A DNA stretch of 64,000 bases, from positions 1,067,501 to 1,131,500 of the forward strand of contig JANJXV010000190.1 in the NCBI GenBank assembly GCA_024803745.1, read 5' to 3'. The position numbers and the translations under genes were made by a program. This DNA comes from Megascapheus bottae. Taxonomy: Eukaryota; Chordata; Mammalia; Rodentia; Geomyidae. The first letter of the stretch is position 1, and every line of letters begins with the position of its first letter. Of the stretch, positions 44,129 to 55,624 are shown one piece after another. Under the pieces are notes generated by a model. It was not told where the DNA came from. It worked only from the letters and a program-made list of their open reading frames with translations, and made no database searches.

Positions 44129-44730
44129 CTCCCGACACTGAGGTTGGTTGTGACCTGGTGCTGTGCCTTTCCTGAATATGTCCTCGTGTTTGGGGTTGAC
44201 TAAAACCATTTCTACCCTTCTGCCCTTCTGTGTTCGAGGAATAGCGCCTGGGCCCTCGCACACAGAGTTGCGACTTGCCGGCCGGGCTGCAGAGCAGGCT
44301 GGCCCAGGCCCTGTGAGCTCCTCATGGGCGTATGCTCCCCCACAGGGCCCACAGCCCCTGGTGCGGTGGCCCAGGTTGAGAACCGAGGTGGCCCAGGATC
44401 CCGGGCGAGGCTCTGCTGGCTGTGGCTTTGGGGTCAGCGGCTGCTGCCCGGTGGAGCCGTGCGGCAGCTGGTTCTTCCTGGCCTCTCTGGAGGGGGCTGC
44501 AGCCGGGCAGCCCCTCTGGCTGCTGCCCTTTGAAGCTGTGGCTTTTCATCACAGGCCTCTCTCCTGCTGCTCCCGAGCACGGCAGGGCAGGGTCAGCGAG
44601 GGCCGGAGCCCGCTGGCCTGGACGATGAGAACCAAGCAGAGTCAGTCTGGAGAGGGAGGGGGGCATGGCAGCCCCCGTGGCTGCGTCAGGAAGCCCGGGT
44701 CCCCAGGACAGGAGGTAGCAAGCAGGGCCG

Positions 44731-44910
44731 GCTGGCCTCGGGTGGGCTGGGGTGTCCCCTGTGTCCAGGGACCCCAGCGGATGTCCATCCTGGAGCCTGG
44801 CCTCACCCCTTGCAGATCCGGCTGGCCTCGGGTGGGCTGGGGTGTCCCCTGTGTCCAGGGACCCCAGCGGATGTCCATCCTGGAGCCTGGCCTCACCCCT
44901 TGCAGATCCG
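44731..44910. repeat. Exact 90-bp tandem duplication
   Basis: 44731-44820 and 44821-44910 are identical over all 90 bases. Neither flank extends the repeat. Perfect identity implies a recent event or recent homogenisation, or an assembly artefact. Confidence 0.98.
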
Positions 44911-46239
44911 AGCTGGGCTGTGGCTCCCACTTCCTCAGGAAGCATTTATGGCGCCGCCTTTCTGGGGTTGATTTTGGCGGGGGGGACTTCTCGGGAGAGG
45001 GTGGCTGTGTGGGGTGATGCTGACTGGCTGTCCTCTCCTCTGCCAGGCACGGCAGAGGACCTTGTCCCCTGAATTCTGGCTCTGCCACTGCTCCCCCCCC
45101 CCTCCTCCCAGCACCTGTGAGTTCCCCAGAGGCTCTGCGACCCTGGGCGGAATCGGGGAGAAGACAAGCAGGGCTGAAAGTGACTCATGGCACTGGGGTG
45201 TCAGGATCCCCCAGAGCAGCATGGAGCAAGCATAGCCATGGCTCTGGCTCCCTCCTCCTCCCGTCTGGATAATATTCCATGCCACGGCCACACTGCAGGA
45301 ATATTGCGCCCAGCTCTACACCTGGCTGTAGCCAGCCCAGCTGCTGGGAATGTTGGTATTTCATAGCAGGGCTCAGGTCACACGGGGGCTGGAGGGGGGC
45401 GGTCAGCAATCTAAGCTGCCTTTTGCCCTTTCTAGACTAAAGCTGTGTCCCCAGCTGATGGCTGACCGCTGACCACTCGCCGTCCCCACCTGACACTGCA
45501 GGGAACTGCCTGGCCGGATCCCACAGCTCTGCAGGGGATTGGCAGGTGCCAAGTGCAATGGCCTTGAACCTGGGCGGTGCCCAGGGCCACACAGAAGCCT
45601 GGCCTCTCTGTCCAGGGATGCCGCGCACCTCTGAGGCGCAGAGCCCGGCAACTTGCCACTGGGGGCCTGCACAGCGTCTCTCCCAGCGCAGTGAGGATGC
45701 AGGGCTGGCCTGAGGGTCACAGAGGGGCTGGGGCTGGCATGGGGCCCTGGGGACTCTGCTTTGCCAGAGTCGATGCCAGCCAGGCAGGACAGGTCAGCTT
45801 TAGGGGCCACATGGGAGACGCAGTGCCCCTCTGTTGGACAGCAGGCCACCCCACCTGACTGGACGACACGTTGGCAGGAGAGACGTGCTCAGGGCTGAGG
45901 TGGGGAGGCCATGGGTTAAAGAAGATCCCAGTGGGAAAGACAGTTTACCACAGCTCCAAGATGGGGCACACTGCACCCTGCACGACCACGAGGGTTTGCA
46001 CCCACCTGGAGGCTCTTGGGGCAGCGGCCGTGGGGGCATCGGGGGAAGGGACAAGTGTGTGGCCTTGACGGCTTTGGGCCCTATGGCTGGCCCTGGATCG
46101 CTCAGGCCGGGGCCTGAGGTTCACATTGGCAGGGGTGCCCGGGGAGAGGGCGGCCATGGGACTCACAAAGCCCTCCTTGCTCTGAAGAGAGTGCTCTGCT
46201 TGTATCCCTAAAGACAAAAATCCATCCATACTCCCCTGA
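44911..46239. other. Intergenic, no gene recognised
   Basis: GC-rich unique-looking sequence; a C homopolymer lies near 45093-45103. Confidence 0.5.
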
Positions 46240-46345
46240 CAGCACCCAAATGCCCTGGATTGCTTGTGCAATCATTCAAGATCACAGAGCAATTGGATTC
46301 CCTGTGCAAGTGAAATAAATGGTGTACAAATAATTCAGTCAGCTC
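46240..46345. promoter_or_regulatory. Putative conserved non-coding element
   Basis: AT-rich island in GC-rich DNA with an inverted repeat ATTGC-N4-GCAAT (46259-46272), GCAATTGG (46289-46296) and AAATAATTCAG (46328-46338). Assigned by texture only. Confidence 0.35.
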
Positions 46346-47269
46346 AGGGGAGGGAGGGGAGGGTTCAGTGTCACTTTACCAAAGCAGGCTTCGTAATTTC
46401 ACAAAGCTGCACGGTCTGATCCCCTGTCCGTGTGGCTTAGCGCGTTCTGGAAAGCGGCTTTGGGTGTCGCAGCTCCTCAGCGAGCTCGGGATCAGCCTGT
46501 GCAAGATGTGGCCACAAAGCGAGAGGCTTCTGGAAGGGCCCAGCTCGGGAGCCGTGTTCCAGCCTCATCTCCTCCGGTCCCTGCTCAACCTCACTGCTCC
46601 ACCTGTGGCACCCAGGCACTGTGCCCCAGAAGCCGGGGGCTGGGCGGGGACACTGGTGTTCAGGAACACACAGCTGAGAGGAGACCTCTGGGCCTCCGCC
46701 TCGGCTCCCAGAACACACAGCCTAGCTGCAGGCAGAAGCCTCAAGGCCTGCGCCCAGTGCCTGTGCCACGGCATTTGTTGGTGTGTGGTTTTGTTGGTTG
46801 GTGGGTCTGGTGAGTGCAGATTTTGCACTTAGAAGTGATACCTGTTTAGGTCATAGGAGCAAACCCTGCAGAAAGGCGGTGAAGACCCAGAGCTGACTCT
46901 GCAGGGGTCTTCTGCAGGGGTCCCCCCAGCACGCCCTGGCACCTGGCCTCCCTGAAGGCGGGTGAGCCCTGCTAAGCCCCCAGAGAAGCAGGCACAGACC
47001 CAGAAGGGAAAGTGATTTTGCTGGCAGGCTAGTTAGAAAAGATCTCTAATAAAGGAATGAGCAGCCAGGCAGCCCGCGCTGGAAGTTCTATGGATTGTCT
47101 GAGGTTGGGGTGCCAGGACCAAGCAAGTTTGAACTTGGGTTGCACAGGGACCGTTCCACCTTAGCCTGACAAGAGCTTCGGGTGCCATGCCAGGTGCAAA
47201 ACACATTTGGATGTTTTATGAGGTGCCAGCGGGGCAGTCAGAGCCCACATGAGGTCTGGGGAGGGGCAC
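46346..47269. other. Intergenic, no gene recognised
   Basis: Unique-looking sequence between two AT-rich islands. Confidence 0.45.
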
Positions 47270-47400
47270 TGCCAATATTCTGGGCCAATTAGAGCAAATT
47301 ATAGACTTTTCCTCAGACTGACAATCAGACATCCTTGCAGGTCTTTAATTACCTTGTAAATTACTAAACGCCTAAGCCAGGAAGAGGCTGAGGGCAGAAG
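47270..47400. promoter_or_regulatory. Putative conserved non-coding element with homeodomain sites
   Basis: CCAATTAG (47285-47292), CAAATTATAG, TTTAATTACC (47344-47353) and GTAAATTAC (47356-47364) lie within 80 bp in an otherwise GC-rich neighbourhood. Confidence 0.4.
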
Positions 47401-47702
47401 GTCTAGGGTAGGTGTGTTTCCAGGGACGGCTCCCGGCGTCACCCCATGGGCTCTGTTTCCAGCCCCTGGGACTCTAGCAGTTCTGGACAGCGTTCAGAGC
47501 AGCCTTTCCCAGATCTGCGCAGACCAGCACGCCGTGCCTCAGCCAGTTACTGACATGGCTGCACTAGCAAGGCTGGCGAGGTCCCTCCAGACACCCCAGA
47601 CTGACGCTCCCGGCCTCCCTTGGGCCCTGGGCACCTGGCAGAGGAGCATGGCGGTGACCCCAGCTCCCAGAGGCCCTTCTCCCAGAACCAGCCTAGAGGG
47701 GC

Positions 47703-47752
47703 CCTGCGTTAGGCCCTGGGTTAGGCCCTGGGTTAGGTCTTGTGTTAGGGTC
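47703..47752. repeat. 12-bp GGCCCTGGGTTA repeat
   Basis: About four diverged copies of TTAGGCCCTGGG; contains GGGTTAGG but is not a telomeric array. Confidence 0.85.
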
Positions 47753-49544
47753 TCTAGGGAACACTGCCAGGGGTTTCTGAGGCCCATGTGTCCAGATCCA
47801 CTGTAGAAGGGGGAAAGCGTTCTCAGGCTCTGATACACAGCCACCCAGAGCGTCTAGAACCATCTGAGGATGGTGTGGCCCTGGAATAACCAGGCAGGTG
47901 GCGTTTATTGCTGCCTCAGAGCTGGGCTGTAACTTGGCGTGTGCTTTGTTTGTGTGCTGGTGAAGCAGTGATGGTGGGAGTGGAGATTCTGTCCTCCAGA
48001 GCCTTCCAGCTGTCCAGGCAGAGCTGCGTATGCAGGACAGAGAGGGAAGTTCACCAAGTTCTGCCATGGGAGGGAAGCAGGCACACTTCCTTGGTCCCAG
48101 GCGGGGTTGTGGGGGGGGGCTCCTGGGTAGTGGGGAGGCAGGGGAGAGTGGGGGGCTCTCAGCATCTTGGAAGTGCAGTTACCCCCAGGTGCTGGCCCCA
48201 CCCTGTGAGAGCAGGAACGACGCCACCCTGCCTCACCATGCTGCCTCCCTGTGGACTTCCCCACAGCTCCCGGGAGGCTCAGGTGCTGCGTTCTGCCTGG
48301 GCTTTGTGGATCACCTGTGGCCTCCCAGCCGAGGCCAGGCCGCCTCCCTGGGAAGCAGCTGTGACCGCCGCAGCAGCATCCCGGCAGCAGCGTCCCGGCA
48401 GCAGCAGATAGCTTGCTGTCTGCCAGTCGCTTTTCGAAGCCTGAGCAGATGTTAGGACGCCGGCTAGGGAGAAAGACCAGCAGGCCTGTCACGGGCCTTT
48501 TGATCTCACCGCAGAGGAAAGCTGGCTGTCCCCGCGAAGCTGCACCATGGGAACATGAAAGACGGAGGGAGGAAAATGTGAGCAGGACAGGAAAGGTGCG
48601 GAGCCGGAGCTGGCTTTGAATGCGCCCTGGCCTGGCCTGGCCCTGTGTGCACACCCTTATCTGTCTTCCGGGAAGGTCTTCCATCTCCTTCCTCCCCAGG
48701 CTGGGGACGTGCAGACCCAGGCCTTTGACTGCAGAGGTGGCAGCAGGGCTCTGGGTCCCTTCAAAGGGAGGAAGGAAGCGGGTAATTCTGAACCTTAGCA
48801 AGAGGGTGTGGGGCTGAGAGGCCCATGGGCTCCGGCTGCGGAGCCAGTGATCTTCACGCCAGGTAGAGGAGATGCCGGAAAGCGTGAGCAGACGCTCAGG
48901 GCTCCTCAGGCTGGGCTGGGCTCTGACCCCAGGCCCTGAGCCCCAGCTCTCTCCTACCTGGCGGTGGCTGCTTCCCCTGTGGCAGGTGGGAGCTTCCAGT
49001 TCTACCCAAGGAGTTCTTCCCCCAACAAGCCACCAGCGTCCCTACCAGGCACAGGAAATGGGGGGGGGCTCCCCGAGACCCCAGGCTTGAGCAAGGCTTT
49101 GGCCTGCAAAGCTTTCCCTCCCCACCCACCAGAGCCAGGGGTGCTATGACCCAGGGCACAGTGGGGGCCAGCTCTGGAGCACACACCCACCCTTCCCTCT
49201 GCTTGGCAGGCCAGGCGGGCCCTGCCCAGGGCTGCAGATTTCTCCTGTGGCCTCTGGGAGGCAGCCCTGGCCAGGGACCCTCAGTAGTCACAGGAGAGGG
49301 GGTGCCACCGCTGGGAGGTTCACATGGTCGCCCCTGGCTAAGTTCCAGCCAGAGTCTGAGTCAGAAGGGAACTGAGGAGCCCCTAAGGTCACAGTGACCT
49401 TCTGCAGACAGATATTCCAGACTGCAGGTGCCAGGGGTCCGGCCGCCATGTCAGATGAGGGACACAGAGTGGGCATCACAGGGTGACTGCTCTTCCCTCA
49501 GCTCCTAGATTCAGGAGCCTGGGCTCCTGAACGGGTGTGGCCTT
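47753..49544. other. Intergenic, no gene recognised
   Basis: GC-moderate sequence; 48366-48410 has a short CCCGGCAGCAGCAT repeat. The open frame of 298 codons on the minus strand (47905-48801) has no domain or family resemblance and is not called as a gene. Confidence 0.5.
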
Positions 49545-49612
49545 GGCCTCCCTCCCTCCCTCCCTCCCCCCTCCCTCCCTCCCTCTTTTCCTCCCTCCCT
49601 CTCCATTCCTCT
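49545..49612. repeat. (CTCC)n pyrimidine tract
   Basis: CCTCCCTCCCTCC with degenerate flanks. Confidence 0.95.
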
Positions 49613-51263
49613 CTTCCTCCTACCTAAGCCACACCCTTGGTCCTCTGGTGCTGTGGGCACCCAGCTCCACATCCTCAGGAGAGGCAGTGGAGACGCCCCT
49701 CCCCACACCCCTCCCCACGTCCAGTGGCTCTGCACCACTGGGTTGAAGTCTGCAGTGGGCGGCCTGGAAAGGAATCACCGGGCGTGGGAAAGCTGGTAAA
49801 GCGTGGCTGTGTTGGGGCCGCCATTCCCACCGTCCTGAGCGTCCATGCCTGTGGTATTTGGGGTATTGTGCCCTTGGCAGGGAAGATTAAGGAGATTGCA
49901 CCCCCCCCATGGAGGGCTTAATTGGCAACAGAGTCAGCGCCAGTGATGTGTGCAAAATGCAAGCTTGTATTTGCGCTCGGAAGGCGCGAGCCGGCCAGCC
50001 GCTCCCGCTCCCATTTTCCCACAAGCTTTCAGAAAGCCTCGCGTCTGCCTGTCAGCTCCCCAGTGCCGCTGAATGTCCTGAGCGCTGGTGGCTGTGCGCC
50101 CATGTGTGCTTCACCACCCAGGCCAGGGCGAGTATTACACCAGATTTGTCACAGAACTCGGCACGGTTTGTGTCCTGTGCATGGATGAGCCTGCAGCACA
50201 GTGCGAGGGGCATCTGCTCCCTGCAGCCACCCAGACACAGGCCAGAGGCTCCCACCATGTCCTCTGGGTTGTTTGTATCCGCGGCACTCTGGGGCAGAGC
50301 TTAGGAAAGGGGAAGGTGGTGCTTTCAGGTCTTCTTGCCTTTGCTCACATCTTACTATGGGTAAGGAATCAGAACGTGGCTAATTAGCATAGGATTGCAA
50401 AGGAGCCTGGGAAATTCAGACCAGCTGTCATCCAGGGAGGGCGAGGGGAGGCTCCGTGGGGCAGACTCTTCTGGAATTCTCTCTGGGTTTGAAGTCTTTG
50501 TGGGTCTGTCCATCTGCTTATCCTTCCTCCTCCGGCCAAGGCCTGGGCATGCGGTCAAAACGTGGCCAACTGAACGTTTGCTCTCATGACTTTTCAAGTG
50601 GAGCAGCTCTTTCCATGACAGTCTGAAATACCACAGTTTTAAGCGGATTATTCCCAGTGGCGGGCAATGAAACCTTCCAGCATCTTCTGTCCCCGAGCAC
50701 CCTGGGGGCCACCGTCTTTGTGTGCGTCCCCCCTGCCAGCCCTCCGGTCAGGGGAGGGCCTCATATAGTTCCAGTAACTGATTTTTTTATTATTAAATTA
50801 GACAAAGATGTTGCTGTGAGCAGCAAGCAAAGAATGTTCCCGCTGTGGGGGCTGGGCTCGGCTTCTGAGCTAACCCAGCTGGGCCCTGCAGCGAGCCGGC
50901 CGAGACCCTCGCAGTCCTGCGACATCACTCTGCGTGCACCCCCACGTCTGGGCTGTCTTCAGAATGAATTTTATAACAGAGGGGGGATGAAGGGAGCGGG
51001 TCAGGGAGGCAGAGAGGGAAAGCCACCATTGAGTAGGGAAGAGGGAGGAGGAGAGGTGTCCAATGGCCTAGAAAGGAAGTTTGCAGGTCAGCTTGCAGTG
51101 TGGACTGAATGTGGACCATCCACTGATCAGGCGTGCCAGTGGTTTCTGTGGTGGTAAGCAGCTGGCCCTGTGTGCTTCCAATCTTGCAAACAATGAATGT
51201 GCTGAATGATACCAAGAGATTTCAATCACAAGCATTGCACTGATATGAATTATATTTCACTTT
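49613..51263. other. Intergenic; AT-rich islands at 50350-50410 and 50760-50830
   Basis: No gene recognised. 50760-50830 carries TTATTATTAAATTAG followed by ACAAAGATG (50802-50810, TCF/LEF type); 50370-50400 carries GGCTAATTAGCAT. Confidence 0.45.
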
Positions 51264-51277
51264 AAAATGAAGCCATA

Positions 51278-51483
51278 TTGGGCCGGGAGTTTGGCCTAGT
51301 GGTAGAGTGCTTGCCTAGCATGTACAAAGACCCGGGTTTGATTCCTTGGTACCAATACATAGAAAAAAGCCAGAAGTAGTGCTGAGATTCAAGTGGTAGA
51401 GCTCTAGCCTTGAGAAAGTCCATGAACAGTGCTCAGGCCCTGAGCTCAAGCCCAGGACAGGCAATAAATAAATATAAATAAAT
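51278..51483 (+). mobile_element. ID-like composite SINE with target-site duplication
   Basis: GGGCCGGGAGTTTGGCCTAG, B box GGGTTTGATTCC, the right module GAAGTAGTGCTGAGATTCAA..CTCAAGCCCAGGACAGGC, then an AATAAATAAATATAAATAAA tail. A 14-bp duplication with one mismatch (AAAATGAAGCCATA / AAAATGAAACCATA) flanks it at 51264-51277 and 51484-51497. Confidence 0.95.
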
Positions 51484-51734
51484 AAAATGAAACCATAGGA
51501 AGCAGATGCCAGGTTCAAAGAAACCGAGTGAGTGGGACAAGACAAAAGCACAAAATGGGTCACATTTCAGTATGGAAGCAGAGCCACGTCAGGCTGTACA
51601 TGTGCTGAGCCTGGTAGGACCTGGTGTGGGGGTGGGGACAGACCCACTTACCTACCAAGTGTTGTCCCCTGGACCTGCACAGTGTCCGAATGGTCAGAAC
51701 TACCCAGAAGTATTAGGTACTCTCCTTTTTGTGT

Positions 51735-51935
51735 GCGCTGGTATGAACTTGAATATAAGAGTCTTAAGCTCTCGCTGGCACTCCACCACTTGAACCACAA
51801 CTCTGCTCAATTACTGGCTCTTTGTGGAGATGAGTCTCAGGGCTATTCTGCCTGGGCTGGCTTTGAACTGAGATCCTCAGATCTCAGCCTCCCAAGTAGC
51901 TAGGATGACAGGCGTGAGCCACCAGCACTTGGCTC
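51735..51935 (-). mobile_element. B1-headed composite SINE
   Basis: Reverse orientation: CTCGCTGGCACTCCACCACT, GGCTGGCTTTGAACTGAGAT, CAGCCTCCCAAGTAGCTAGG, ATGACAGGCGTGAGCCACCA. The 3' module is diverged or truncated. Confidence 0.85.
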
Positions 51936-53121
51936 AGTCAGACATTCTGCTTCTGTTTCCCCTGGTGATGTGAGGTTTTGCTACTGCACATCTTTGTGGC
52001 CTGGGCAGGGAGGGAGGACCTGGGCAGGAAGACCCAGCCCCTCACTCCCCTGCATCCTCTGGTGCAGCCCGAGGCGCTGCGGCCTGCAGTCCCTGGTGGG
52101 GCCTGCAGGGGTCGCCGTCCTGGGTGGTATCTGTTGCCCACTGTGAGGAAGAGGTGGGCATGAGAAGCACTGAGGCCTGCTGCTCACAGGGCATCCTGAC
52201 AACACGCAGCCTTGGCCCACCACATGGGGCCCAGAGCCAGAGCCAATGCCTCACACACACAGTGCCTGGCCCCCCATGCCTGGATGGGGAGGTTCTTGTG
52301 ACTGACTGAGCAGCAGGTAAGCCAGAAGAGGCTTCTTTTCCCGGGGGACCCTCCCCACATGGGCTCTCCTGGTGGCTCCCTCCGCTGTGGTGCCCTCCTC
52401 ACCTCTGCCCTTGGAGACCTCGTTGCTTCTGCAGTGGTGGCAGGAGAGCTCTACAACGGCATGGCGCCGGGAAAGCTCTTGGCGCATGAGCACAGGGAGT
52501 CTCCTCTGTGCCTCGGGGCGCCCCTGGCAGCGTGCAGAGCTGGGCTAGGAGCAAGTTTGGGCAGCAGCTGCTTTCTAGTGCTCCACTTGGGTCCAGGTCT
52601 CCAGGCTGCCCCCAGGGAAGATCCAGGCTGTGCCCACATCCTGCTGGGGGGCAGAACACTGGTTTTCCCTCAAGCTCCTCTCCCTTTAAGGACCTGAACT
52701 TGTCTGGACCCTGAAGTGCTCTCAGGCAGGCCGCACTGTTGAGGACAAACATTTGGCGCTCTCTGGGCCTGGGTGGTGGCAGGAGCTCCAGTGGAGTCAG
52801 GACAGCATGGGGAGAATGTGGGGGGGGGGGTGCCATATTCCCCTGGAACTCCCTCCAGTTCCGGGAACTCACTCTTTGCCTTTCTGGCCTTCAACACCTC
52901 TGCTCTGCTACCTGAAGATCTGGTTCTGAACACCATGCCACCCTGGTCTCTCCCTTCCAGGGCATCAGCCTCGGTTTCCCCTCTTTTCCCAGTGCCGAGT
53001 TGAGCAGGGGCTGCATCAAGTGAGCCCCTTTCAACTTGGCTCACAGGTGGTGTCTGCTGTCTGGTGAGGCCAACGCCCTGGGGCGGGTGGGAGCTTCAGC
53101 ATGTGACCAGATGCTTTCCCC
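51936..53121. other. Intergenic, no gene recognised
   Basis: GC-rich unique-looking sequence; a G homopolymer lies at 52820-52830. Confidence 0.5.
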
Positions 53122-53176
53122 TCCCTCCCTCCCTCCCTCCCTCCCTCCCTCCCTCCCTCCCTCCCTCCCTCTCTCT
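53122..53176. repeat. (CCCT)n microsatellite
   Basis: About 12 near-perfect TCCC copies, then CTCTCTC. Confidence 0.97.
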
Positions 53177-54357
53177 CCGCCCCTCCCCGACTGCAGGCCT
53201 CTGATCTCTGCTTCTTTTAGAGATAAGAAAGCCAGGTGCAGGGAGCTGTAAACCTGGGATTCAGCTCCAGAGTTGCTGGTTTTCACTTGACCTCTTTCCT
53301 TGGCAGCCATTGTGCTGACAGTCCTGCAGAATGGACACCTCTTACCTCCACTGCATTTCGGGGGACACCGACAGGATGTTCCAGGGAAGAGCTGCGGTTC
53401 TGATGGATAGTCCAGCCCTAACAGCCAGGCCTCTTGTCTCTGAGGCCTGGTTTTCCCACGGTCTACCAGGAACCCTGAGGCAGGCCGCCACGCCTGTTCA
53501 AATCCTAGCATTAGGCAGTTGTCACAGTCCTGGCTAGGGAGGTACACAGGCCCTTTGGAGAACTCGTCCTTCCTGTCTGGTTTTGGGGTGCGCTCACAGG
53601 CCTTTTGCCTGACCTTCACAGCCTCCTTTCACTTACCGGGCTTCCAGGATGTGGCGGTCCGCAGGGCAGGTCCACCTGCTTTCCTTGCTTGTCTCCTGCA
53701 GTGGGGATCAACCATGTGTGAGGGAGTTATCAGGACTCCACATTTTCCTCATGTGTCCGCTGGAAGTCGTTCCTGTGACAAACATCGGAGGGAAACATGG
53801 GAGGAGAGGTTGGTTCAGGCCCCAGCTTCAGAGGTTCTGGTCCACTGTAAGTTGGCTCTGTGAATTCTGGGCCCTCAGGGAAGTGGATTGGGCGTGGGGG
53901 ATTGGAAGAGGTGGCTCACCGCAGGGTGGCCAGCAAGCAGTGAGACACAGGAAAGAACCAGGGACGGGACATTCCCCACTGGCCTCTCCACCCTGCCCGC
54001 TCAGCCTCCTTAGAGCTCCTCACACGCACCAGCTAGGGGCTGGCTCTCTCTACTCGGGACCCAGCACCATTCCTGCTTCGTCCTGGTGAAGGTAGGCTGC
54101 GTTTTATACCTGGGCACTTGCGTGTGCGATGAGACAGTAAGTGGAAACGTGAGCCTGGCCCTGTGCAGGGTGGGGCGTGGGGTGAGGGAAGAGTATTAGG
54201 ACGGAGAGGTAGACTGGGAAACCAGAGCTGCCTGGAGTGGGGGTCTGGGACACGAGGTTCCGGGTTTGCTGTGATGTCACTTCACATTTGGTGGCTTAGG
54301 AAGACCAGATTTAGCTTCTCATATTGCTAGAATCAGAAATCACAGGCATGAGCACAG
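53177..54357. other. Intergenic, no gene recognised
   Basis: Unique-looking sequence; no supported gene. Confidence 0.5.
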
Positions 54358-54560
54358 AGGCACCCCTGTTTCTAGGCTCCAGGCCCCATTTCTGAGCTCC
54401 AGAGCCTTGCTTCGGGTCCCCAGGCCCTGCTTCTGGGATACGAGCCTTGCGTGTCAGCTCCAGGCCCCTTCTTTGGGCTCTAGGCCCTGCTCCTGGGCTC
54501 CAGGCCCTGCTCCTGGGCTTTGCCCTGATTGTTTCTGGGCTCCAGGCATCCCTCCCCCTG
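54358..54560. repeat. ~24-bp GGGCTCCAGGCCCTGCTTCT minisatellite, degenerate
   Basis: About eight diverged copies of a CTGGGCTCCAGGCCCTGCTC core; two adjacent copies near 54480-54525 are almost identical. Confidence 0.85.
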
Positions 54561-55565
54561 TGGCTGCAAGGCCTTGTCTTTCTGGGTCTCAGTCCCCCTC
54601 CTTTCTCTGTGGGAGGCACACACTGGGGCCCCAAACCACTCCTTCCTCCCAGAAGCAGTTGTGAAGGTCTGGGCTGACTCCCAGCCCTACCGCATGCCCA
54701 ACCTCTCTTCCCAACACCCCGGAGCTCTTCAGGGTCGTTGAGCCCTGGAGCCTTGGAGCAGAGCTGCAGGTCCAGGAAGGGTCTCTCCTGGGATGACTGC
54801 CCGTTCTTTTGACACCAATCTTGCTCGCCTGCACCCTCTGCAGGCCACTGGGGCAGCAGCACCTGGAGGTGGCCACATGGCCAAGGGCAAGGTCCTGCCA
54901 GGCCAAGTACTGGAAAGCCCAGGCCGCCCTTGAACAGCATGGGCCCACAGATCTCACCGCACGCTAGATGAGCAGCCTGGGAGCTGTGTGGGGACACTTG
55001 TGATGACCGCTGGGGGACCGTCCTGCCCCGCGAGGGTGAGCAGGGGCTGCAGGGCCCACCGTGCCAGCATGCCCAGGGCCTCAAGTGCCCCACCTCCACT
55101 GTGCCCTGAGGTCCAGGGGTGGGGCCTGCACAGTCCTCCCGGGCATCCCGGGCTCTTCCCATGAGGTCCAGGGCTGCAGGAATTCACTTTGAATTTTAAT
55201 AGCGGGGCCAAATTGCTCTGCTAACTCACTCACTCCCCCATGGCCGCCGCACTTCTCCTCCCCACACCCATCACCAGAGCCTCAGTTCTTTTGCCAATCT
55301 GATGAGCAAAACGCATTTTTTCTTCTAAGTGGCACCAGTTAAAACAGCGGGGCAGACCTCCCCCACGGGTTGGACGGGATCTGGGAGATAAAGTGTGGGT
55401 GAGGGAGCAGAGGCGTAGGTACAGGGGGCCGAGGCGGGGTGCGGGGGCCTGGAGCGGAGTGGAGCCCGGGGCTGGGCTGCACACATGCAGGCCTGCAGAT
55501 GAGGGGCCGGGGAGATGCTGCCTGGAGTGCTGGGAGATTTTGGGCTTAGTTATGTATGTAAAACA

Positions 55566-55567
<2 letters not shown>
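54561..55567. other. Intergenic, no gene recognised
   Basis: GC-moderate sequence; frames up to 283 codons across this region and the adjacent repeat lack any recognisable domain. Confidence 0.5.

Positions 55568-55622
<55 letters not shown>
55568..55622. repeat. (GT)n microsatellite
   Basis: About 27 uninterrupted GT copies. Confidence 0.98.

Positions 55623-55624
<2 letters not shown>

Noticed and set aside
47703..47752. GGGTTAGG-containing repeat as telomeric
   Set aside because: The period is 12 bp (GGCCCTGGGTTA), not TTAGGG.
47905..48801. 298-codon minus-strand frame as a gene
   Set aside because: No recognisable domain, mixed composition, and comparable frames occur in other GC-rich intergenic parts.
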